A stretch of 5,678 bases of DNA from Catenibacillus sp964565805 (GTDB taxonomy: Bacteria > Bacillota > Clostridia > Lachnospirales > Lachnospiraceae): the NCBI GenBank assembly GCA_964565805.1, contig CAZMGH010000072.1, positions 1 to 5,678 of the forward strand. The letters are read 5' to 3'. Position numbers and translations under genes: made by a program. This document shows positions 1 to 4,644 of this stretch, piece after piece; positions within the stretch are counted from its first letter, which is position 1; every line of letters begins with the position of its first letter. The notes beneath the pieces were generated by a model, which was given only the letters and a program-made list of their open reading frames with translations, did no database searches and was not told the DNA's origin.

Positions 1-74
1 CCGCAGCTTTCGGCGATCTCGCGGCTGCTGAGATGATTCACAAAGTGAAGTCTCAATACTTTTTTGTAGTCCAT
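1..74 (-). CDS. istA: IS21-family transposase IstA, N-terminal fragment
   Basis: Only the first 24 codons are in the window; the rest lies off the left edge. The peptide begins MDYKKVLRLHFVNHLSSREI, which matches the N-terminal helix-turn-helix region of IS21-family IstA transposases, where a short basic stretch leads into an 'SxREIA' recognition helix. In the family, IstA cuts and joins the element ends and works with the AAA+ helper IstB, encoded just downstream (not visible here). The start is supported by GGAGGT at 81-86, 6 bases ahead of the ATG. Whether the gene is intact cannot be judged. Confidence 0.8.
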   Translation of the reverse strand, partial: MDYKKVLRLHFVNHLSSREIAESC

Positions 75-122
75 AATTGAACCTCCAGTTATGATATTTC
101 CCCTTGAACAGGAGATGCTTAT

Positions 123-151
123 ATTATAACTGGAAATTTTGGCCGGTTAAT
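123..151 (-). promoter_or_regulatory. Candidate istA promoter
   Basis: The minus strand carries a perfect TATAAT (revcomp of 123-128) about 50 bases ahead of the istA start codon. The best -35 is the weak ATTAAC (146-151) with a 17-base spacer, or TTAACC with 16. The -10 is convincing and the -35 is poor, which would suit a weak or repressed transposase promoter. Confidence 0.4.
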
Positions 152-213
152 GTGTCCTTGGATGGCCGCCATTTAAGTCCCGAGGTGGCCGTCAAATATG
201 GCACAGGTGGCCG
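140..213 (-). repeat. Spaced TGGCCG repeats at IS end (putative IstA sites)
   Basis: On the plus strand TGGCCG begins at 208, 186, 163 and 140, giving spacings of 22, 23 and 23 bases, about two helical turns each. The two outer copies share a longer AGGTGGCCGT core; the inner two are more diverged. IS21-family ends are known to carry multiple repeats bound by IstA. The innermost copy lies between the -35 and -10 regions of the candidate istA promoter, so transposase binding could repress its own gene (inference). Confidence 0.65.
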
Positions 214-225
214 TTTAGGCTGACA

Positions 226-595
226 ATCTGCAGATCCAATCTGCGCATTTTCCCACAATAACGCATGACTGGGTATCTGCCAGCCGTACAATAATATCCT
301 TCTGGAACTGAAAGAGCCGGTCGTCTGAAACAAATCCGTCATCTCTGGGAGAAGGCCTCAGTGTTTTGGGCAATGCGTTAAGGATCCTGGCCGTTTTTCT
401 CCCCCGAAGCTTTTCATTAACCTCTGTAAAAAGCTCCTCATCTAATCCGCTCATTTCCGAAGCCAGGGTAAGAATCCGATTTTCATAACATTCAATCCCG
501 AGAGTCTCCGACAGACGATGAGCGATCTCTTTGCCGCCGCTGCCAAAGCCTCTGGCAATAGTAATAACATAATTTTCTTATGTTTTATCACTCAT
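226..595 (-). pseudogene. Cytidylate kinase-like protein, disrupted by nonsense codon and IS21 element
   Basis: The 5' part of a cytidylate kinase-like P-loop nucleotide kinase. The frame opens with ATG at 595, sharing ATGA with the ATPase stop, and AGGAAG lies just upstream. Five codons later comes TAA (578-580). After it the same frame continues into a strong family match: a P-loop (ITIARGFGSGGKEIA), then 'LASEMSGLDEELF' and 'FVSDDRLFQFQ', then 'SCVIVGKCADWI', typical of this family in Firmicutes. No in-frame ATG, GTG or TTG lies between the TAA and the P-loop, and the next ATG (454) would omit it, so the stop looks like a real lesion, for example CAA to TAA. At 225 the frame enters the IS end and stops within a few codons. 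The remaining 80 or more residues presumably lie beyond the element. The natural role is unknown; family members are predicted to phosphorylate nucleotides. Confidence 0.8.
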
Positions 596-1377
596 GCCAT
601 CTTCCTTTCCTCATCATGAATATATCGTTTTAAAAAATCCTTCATCCGGGGACTGTCCGGATTTTCAAAAATCTTTTTCGGAGTATTATCTTCAGCAATA
701 TAACCGTCATCCATAAAAATGATCCTTGAGGAAACATCCCGGGCAAACATCATTTCATGGGTAACAATCATCATGGTTAAGCCCTTTCCCACTAGCTGTC
801 GTATGACCTGGAGCACCTCGCCTACCATTTCCGGATCCAGCGCTGATGTAGGCTCATCAAATAAAAGCACCTCCGGGTGCATGGTCAGCGCCCTGGCAAT
901 AGCCACCCTCTGACGCTGCCCGCCGGATAGCTGGGGTGGCTTCGCATGAATGTAAGGAGCCATGCCAACCTGCTTTAAATAATGGATGGCCCGGTCTTTT
1001 GCTTCCTTCTTATCCAGCTTTAAAACTCTCCGGGTCCCTACCATGCAGTTATCCAGAACCGTCATATTATTAAATAAATTAAACATCTGAAACACCATGC
1101 CAACCTGGGACCGGAATTTATTCATTTCTTTTTCTGTCTTTTCCACCGGTGTTCCATGGTAGAAAATCTCCCCTGAGGTGGGCATTTCAAGACCATTAAT
1201 GCACCGCAGCAATGTGGATTTCCCAGAACCGGAGGAACCGATCACACTGACAACCTCTCTCTTGTTAACAGAAAAACTCAACCCTTTTAATACCTCATGC
1301 TTTCCAAAAGTTTTTACCAGGTTACTGATCTTTAAAATTTCCCCTCCCTGGGAAGGTACAACTGCTTTTTCACCCAT
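592..1377 (-). CDS. Polar amino acid ABC transporter, ATP-binding protein (GlnQ/HisP type)
   Basis: The ATPase of an amino acid importer; a dimer would drive the adjacent permease at the inner face of the membrane. The 261-residue protein has every nucleotide-binding motif: Walker A GSSGSGKST (47-55), Q-loop glutamine 97 in VFQMFNLF, signature LSGGQ (150-154), Walker B LLFDEP (171-176), D-loop SALD and switch histidine 207 in VTHEM. Length and spacing are normal for the GlnQ/HisP family. I chose the ATG at 1377 because AGGAGGTG (1384-1391) sits 6 bases upstream. An earlier in-frame ATG at 1443 would add 22 residues that overlap the permease gene and have no such site. The gene starts 13 bases after the permease stop and its TGA overlaps the kinase-like gene by four bases, so it is operonic. 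The substrate is not determined by this subunit. Confidence 0.95.
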   Translation of the reverse strand: MGEKAVVPSQGGEILKISNLVKTFGKHEVLKGLSFSVNKREVVSVIGSSGSGKSTLLRCINGLEMPTSGEIFYHGTPVEKTEKEMNKFRSQVGMVFQMFNLFNNMTVLDNCMVGTRRVLKLDKKEAKDRAIHYLKQVGMAPYIHAKPPQLSGGQRQRVAIARALTMHPEVLLFDEPTSALDPEMVGEVLQVIRQLVGKGLTMMIVTHEMMFARDVSSRIIFMDDGYIAEDNTPKKIFENPDSPRMKDFLKRYIHDEERKMA

Positions 1378-1383
1378 AGGTTC

Positions 1384-1391
1384 CACCTCCT
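1384..1391 (-). promoter_or_regulatory. Ribosome binding site fixing the ATPase start
   Basis: AGGAGGTG on the minus strand overlaps the last base of the permease TAA and precedes the ATG at 1377 by 6 bases. It decides the start in favour of 1377 over 1443 and suggests coupled translation of permease and ATPase. Confidence 0.8.
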
Positions 1392-2134
1392 TAATCGTCT
1401 CCCATATATTCCATGGCCAATTCATAGTCCCCGTCTGCCCCAATCTTCTTTTCCAAAAGCCCCAGCAGCCGTGTAAAGATCAGACAAAGAACAAGATAGA
1501 TCCGTCCGCAGATAATATGAGCTTCAAAATATCTGTAATAGGTTCCTGCCGCGGTACGTGTAACATAATAAAGTTCCGCCACGTTGATCACATTCAGCAC
1601 AGAAGTCATTTTAAGATTTGTCAGATACATATTAACCATTTCCGGGAAAATATTTCTAAAAGCCTGGGGAAGGACGACTAAAAACATGGTTGTAAAATGT
1701 CCCATGCCAAGAGCCTTTGCTCCTTCTGTCTGTCCCGGATCAATAGAAATAATACCGCCTCGAACTGTTTCCGCCATATAAGCGCCTGTATTTAATACAG
1801 TCACCAGGACAGCCGCTCCAAAAGGAGACAGACCGTCATAAATCTGGCGGATTCCGTAATAAAGGACCATGGCCTGTACCATCATCGGGGTACCGCGAAA
1901 AACCTCCACAAAAATCTTGCAAATAATCCTGACGATCCACCAAAGAAGCTTTTTCAGAGGATTGCCCTTTTCCGGCATGGGAACTGATTCAACCATACCA
2001 ATAACAAACCCAAGAACAAAGCCAATGAGTGTCCCCAAAACAGCAATCACAAGGGTGACCCATGTGCCCTGTAAAAAATACGGCCAGTATTCATCAAGAA
2101 TATAGATGATCCATCCAAAAAAGCCTCGTTCCAT
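1391..2134 (-). CDS. Polar amino acid ABC transporter, permease (HisM/GlnP type)
   Basis: The membrane subunit of the importer, 247 residues. It shows the family pattern: a long hydrophobic stretch at about 18-48, the 'EVFRGTPMMVQ' signature at 77-87, a third segment near 104-124, and the cytoplasmic EAA loop around ETVRGGIISIDPGQTEGAKALG (122-143), which docks on the ATPase. A further hydrophobic segment lies near 205-225, ahead of a charged tail. Because only one permease gene is present, it probably works as a homodimer. GAGGAGG (2141-2147) lies 6 bases before the ATG. The binding-protein gene ends 13 bases upstream. One mild oddity is 'LKMTSVLNVI', where relatives I know usually have Asp, Asn or another polar residue in place of Met. 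The amino acid carried cannot be told from the sequence. Confidence 0.93.
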   Translation of the reverse strand: MERGFFGWIIYILDEYWPYFLQGTWVTLVIAVLGTLIGFVLGFVIGMVESVPMPEKGNPLKKLLWWIVRIICKIFVEVFRGTPMMVQAMVLYYGIRQIYDGLSPFGAAVLVTVLNTGAYMAETVRGGIISIDPGQTEGAKALGMGHFTTMFLVVLPQAFRNIFPEMVNMYLTNLKMTSVLNVINVAELYYVTRTAAGTYYRYFEAHIICGRIYLVLCLIFTRLLGLLEKKIGADGDYELAMEYMGDD

Positions 2135-2147
2135 AGGTTTCCTCCTC

Positions 2148-3137
2148 TCACTCGCTTAACGGCTGTACCTGGATCGCCAGATCCATATATTCACTCATAG
2201 ACGCATCGTCCCAGCCCATATTATCCATTGCCGTATTAATAGCATCTAAAAGTACTGTATTTCCCAGCTCTACACCAGGACACAGATCCTCAGACATGCC
2301 CTCCGGTGTAACAAAAGTATCATCGCTGTCCAGAGAAATAAATGTAACGTTAGGATTGCTTAAAGTAGCGGAATAGGCTGTGGGATAATCCAGCAGCGCG
2401 CAATCCACAGTTCCCATCGCCACCTGCATGATCACCTCAGATGTTGTTTCAGGAAAAGTACCAATATTGGCATTTGGCACCTGATCCAGGTAGTCCACCC
2501 AGGTTGTACTGATCTGTGTGGTGATGGATGCCCCGTCAAAATCTGAAAGTCCGGTAGCATTGGCATAAGGGCCGTCGGTCTGAACAACCATAACATTTTC
2601 CCTTAAATAATAAGTCTGAGCAAAATCCAGCGTCTGACGCCGCTCATCTGTGGCAGCCATACCGGCAATGATCACATCATAATCCCCGGACTGAAGGCCA
2701 AGGACAATACTTGACCAATCCACCTTGTGCATCTCCAGCTCCCATCCCAGTTTATCAGCCAGCATCTGAGCAAACATAACATCATAGCCAAACGCATAAT
2801 CGCTGGTACCATAAATTGGCGACGCCTCCCACCCTTCGGCATCCACAGAAGCAGAGGACTGGGTCCAGTTAAAGGGAGCGTAAGCACATTCCATGCCTAC
2901 TCTCAGCACACCTCCCGTCAGGGCTGTAGCTTCTGCATAAGGATCCTCTGCTGAATCCAATGCATCTGCGGTACTGGTATCTTCCCCTGCAGCCGCCGAA
3001 GCGCTCTCTTCAGACGCAGAGGTTTCCCCGGATGACTGGGCAGTGCCTGTATCTCCCCCACTTCCCCCGGAGCTGCATCCTGCCGCGGTAATCGTCATAA
3101 GTCCTGCCATGAATAAATATCCGTATCGTTTTAACAT
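2148..3137 (-). CDS. Amino acid ABC transporter substrate-binding lipoprotein (SBP_bac_3)
   Basis: The extracellular receptor of the importer, 329 residues. It begins with a lipoprotein signal: a basic start, a hydrophobic core and a lipobox-like AAG before Cys21 (Leu at -3 is replaced by Ala). Residues 22-72 are a Ser/Gly/Glu/Ala-rich linker. The SBP_bac_3 fold follows: GGVLRVGMECAYAPFNW (75-91), FGYDVMFAQMLADKLG (116-131), then SGDYDVIIAGMAATDERR (150-167), whose Thr163 and Arg166 correspond to ligand-carboxylate contacts in the family, and TVDCALLDYPTA (243-254), which holds the usual ligand-amino acidic residue. This argues for an alpha-amino acid-like ligand, but the specificity is open. 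AAGGAG (3145-3150) precedes the ATG by 7 bases. It is the first gene of the transporter operon and sits directly behind a terminator-like hairpin, so its expression may be conditional. Confidence 0.95.
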   Translation of the reverse strand: MLKRYGYLFMAGLMTITAAGCSSGGSGGDTGTAQSSGETSASEESASAAAGEDTSTADALDSAEDPYAEATALTGGVLRVGMECAYAPFNWTQSSASVDAEGWEASPIYGTSDYAFGYDVMFAQMLADKLGWELEMHKVDWSSIVLGLQSGDYDVIIAGMAATDERRQTLDFAQTYYLRENVMVVQTDGPYANATGLSDFDGASITTQISTTWVDYLDQVPNANIGTFPETTSEVIMQVAMGTVDCALLDYPTAYSATLSNPNVTFISLDSDDTFVTPEGMSEDLCPGVELGNTVLLDAINTAMDNMGWDDASMSEYMDLAIQVQPLSE

Positions 3138-3151
3138 AAGATCACTCCTTT

Positions 3152-3187
3152 AAAAAAACAAGGACGTCTCCTTTATGACGCCCTTGT
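3152..3187 (-). terminator. Intrinsic terminator or attenuator in the binding-protein leader
   Basis: As minus-strand RNA, ACAAGGGCGUC (3187-3177) pairs over 11 positions with GACGUCCUUGU (3168-3158), including one G-U wobble, around an 8-base loop. The hairpin is followed directly by a run of seven U (3158-3152). This is a canonical rho-independent terminator. The wobble pairs only on this strand; the plus strand would have a mismatch and lacks the U-run. It ends one base before the AAGGAG ribosome binding site of the binding-protein gene. It therefore either terminates read-through from the aminotransferase gene or acts as an attenuator. Confidence 0.85.
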
Positions 3188-3217
3188 CTTCTCTTGCTTT
3201 ATCTTTTTATAGCTTCA

Positions 3218-3245
3218 TCTATATTGATCGCTGTCTGAAAATCAA
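3218..3245 (-). promoter_or_regulatory. Candidate promoter for the ABC transporter operon
   Basis: The minus strand has TTGATT (3240-3245) and TATAGA (3218-3223) with a 16-base spacer, just downstream of the aminotransferase stop. Transcription would start near 3211, giving a leader of about 74 bases that contains the terminator hairpin. The hexamers fit sigma-A consensus reasonably but not perfectly. Confidence 0.5.
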
Positions 3246-3247
3246 TT

Positions 3248-4526
3248 CTATAATTCAGAGAGCGCTTGTCTTAAAATAGAAAGTCCCTGCTCGATCTCCT
3301 CTTTCTTTACATTTAATGGTGTCGCGAATCTCATGCCATTATTATTAACGCCGCAGCTTAAGGTAAGCATCTTTAATTCCAAACACCGCTTACGCACCTT
3401 TTCCCAAACTTCAGGCGCCGGACTTCCATCCTCATAAGAAAACTCAATAGCTGTCATTAAACCCAGGCCCCGCACATCATAAATAATGGGATAATCCGCC
3501 TGGAGCTTTTTCAGCTCGCTCCGAAGATACTCGCCCATAATATATATTAACATTTTCCAAAAGGCTTCCATCTTCAAACTGATCCAACACCGCGTTTGCT
3601 GCCGCAGCGGCAACAGGATTGCCACCAAAAGTCGTTCCGTGCATCCCCGGCTTCCATTCATTCATGATTTCCCGTGTACTGATCACTGCGCTCATAGGAA
3701 GTCCTCCTGCAATGGCCTTGCCCACAGTCATAATATCCGGCGCCACATCAAAGTTCTGTCCGGCCCACATCTTTCCCGTGCGTCCGTAACCTGCCTGGAT
3801 CTCATCCATGATCAGGAGGATCTTATACTCATCACAAAGCTTTCGCACGCCTTTGACAAAATTTTCCGGCGGAACCACATAACCGCCCTCGCCCTGAACC
3901 GGTTCCATATATATCGCTGCCACCATTTCCGGAGCTACTACATATTTCAGCAGTCGGTCCAGTTCATCCAGACAATACTGGCCGCGGGCCTGGGCATCTA
4001 ATCCTTTTGGGCACATATCCCGGCTGGGGTAAGGAGCAAAATATACGCTTCCCATCAATGGCTCCGCATATTTCCTATATTTGGCGCTGGATGCAGTAAT
4101 GCTTGCGGCACCTACAGTCCGTCCATGAAACGATCCCATAAATGATATAATCGCCGGACGCTTTGTGTACACCTTAGCCAGCTTTAGGGCCCCATCCGTA
4201 GCCTCAGCTCCGCCATTGGAAAAAAGGATGCTTCCCAGATTTCCCGGAGCAACAGCCGCAAGTCTTTCTGCCAGGCGCAATGTAGATTCATAATTGACCA
4301 TATTAAAAGATGCGTTCACCAGTTTTTGTGCCTGCTGGCAAATAGCTTCCACAATTGGCGGAAAGCAGTGACCTAAAGCATTAACAGCAATCCCCTGAAC
4401 AAAATCCAAATATACATCGCCTTTAACATCCTTAATGTAACAGCCCTTCCCTTCAACAGCTACCACATCTGATGACTTGGAAAGCACCGGGCTGAAAAAC
4501 TTTGCGTAATCTTCATAGCGGATCAT
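3248..4526 (-). pseudogene. Class III PLP aminotransferase, GabT-like, frameshifted
   Basis: A fold-type I aminotransferase close to 4-aminobutyrate and acetylornithine aminotransferases. The first frame shows SNGGAEA (103-109), FHGRT (133-137), EPVQGEGGY (208-216), Asp241 in MDEIQAGYGRTGK, PLP lysine 270 in TVGKAIAGG, and HGTTFGGNP (296-304). After 'SLLENVN' this frame goes off family and stops at 3477 (349 residues). From about 3537 another frame supplies the missing C-terminal domain: MGEYLRSEL, DVRGLGLMTAIEF and GMRFATPLN, which carries the usual substrate-carboxylate arginine, ending at 3248. The break is at an (AT)4 tract. Removing two AT units would give a 424-residue protein with normal family spacing. 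The start is ATG 4526 with AAGGAG (4535-4540) 8 bases upstream; the GTG at 4535 overlaps that site. It lies between a dehydrogenase and an amino acid importer, so semialdehyde formation is plausible. Substrate unproven. Confidence 0.85.
3540..3547. repeat. (AT)4 tract at the aminotransferase frameshift
   Basis: Four AT units sit exactly where the aminotransferase reading frame changes. The minus strand reads GTTAATATATATTATGGGC. Two fewer units restore one continuous frame giving NVNIMGEYL, which matches the usual 'NVxxxGEYL' spacing of class III aminotransferases. Adding one unit also restores the frame but makes the loop longer than usual. Confidence 0.7.
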
Positions 4527-4534
4527 ATTTACCA

Positions 4535-4540
4535 CTCCTT
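4535..4540 (-). promoter_or_regulatory. Ribosome binding site fixing the aminotransferase start
   Basis: AAGGAG on the minus strand is 8 bases ahead of ATG 4526. It overlaps the alternative GTG at 4533-4535, which rules that codon out as the start. Confidence 0.75.
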
Positions 4541-4574
4541 ATCCCTATGTTTTTATAAATCAACGATTTATGTA

Positions 4575-4598
4575 TTGGATTATAATCGTCTGATCCAA
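4575..4598 (-). promoter_or_regulatory. Candidate aminotransferase promoter overlapped by an inverted repeat
   Basis: The minus strand carries TATAAT (revcomp of 4579-4584) about 55 bases before the aminotransferase start, with no good -35 at the usual distance. It lies within an inverted repeat, TTGGAT (4575-4580) and ATCCAA (4593-4598), separated by 12 bases; a shorter perfect palindrome GATTATAATC (4578-4587) centres on the -10. This could be an operator over the promoter, which would suit an activator- or repressor-controlled catabolic gene, but short AT-rich palindromes also arise by chance. Confidence 0.35.
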
Positions 4599-4627
4599 AA
4601 AAATATTGTAAAAAGTGGTGTTTTTAT
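4597..4627 (-). terminator. Weak possible terminator after the dehydrogenase gene
   Basis: On the minus strand TAAAAA and TTTTTA form a six-pair A-T stem around a CACCAC loop (4609-4626), followed after five bases by seven T (4603-4597). With no G-C pairs the stem would be unstable, so read-through from the dehydrogenase into the aminotransferase is quite possible. Confidence 0.25.
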
Positions 4628-4644
4628 ATCCTGCCCTGCCTCCA

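Larger units (their letters stand above)
1..225 (-). mobile_element. IS21-family insertion sequence, left end (partial)
   Basis: This is the left end of an IS21-family element that continues beyond the left edge of the window. Read on the minus strand it begins TGTCAGCC at 225, carries four spaced copies of TGGCCG or its complement in the first 90 bases, then a promoter-like TATAAT and the start of an IstA-type transposase at 74. A TG terminus with multiple internal repeats in front of istA is characteristic of this family. The boundary at 225 is inferred from the TG start and from the point where the disrupted kinase reading frame loses family similarity. The other end and the target duplication (normally 4-8 bp) are outside the window. 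Confidence 0.8.

Noticed and set aside
124..342. Minus-strand 72-residue open frame spanning the IS boundary
   Set aside because: It crosses the IS end and runs antisense-frame through the kinase-like gene, with no family resemblance and no ribosome binding site.
226..454. Intact 79-residue small protein starting at 454
   Set aside because: The ATG at 454 is internal to a conserved kinase-like frame that begins at 595; the short product would lack the P-loop and end in IS sequence.
1378..1443. Longer ATPase N-terminus starting at 1443
   Set aside because: The extra 22 residues overlap the permease C-terminus in another frame, and the ideal ribosome binding site is at 1384-1391, for the ATG at 1377.
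3138..3247. T-box or known metabolite riboswitch in the transporter leader
   Set aside because: The leader is only about 74 bases from the candidate promoter and has no T-box core, specifier stem or recognised aptamer; only a hairpin plus U-run is visible.
3248..3661. Separate 137-residue gene at the end of the aminotransferase
   Set aside because: Its first 40 or so residues are out-of-frame aminotransferase sequence without family similarity. Only the part after about 3537 is meaningful, as the C-terminal domain of the broken aminotransferase.
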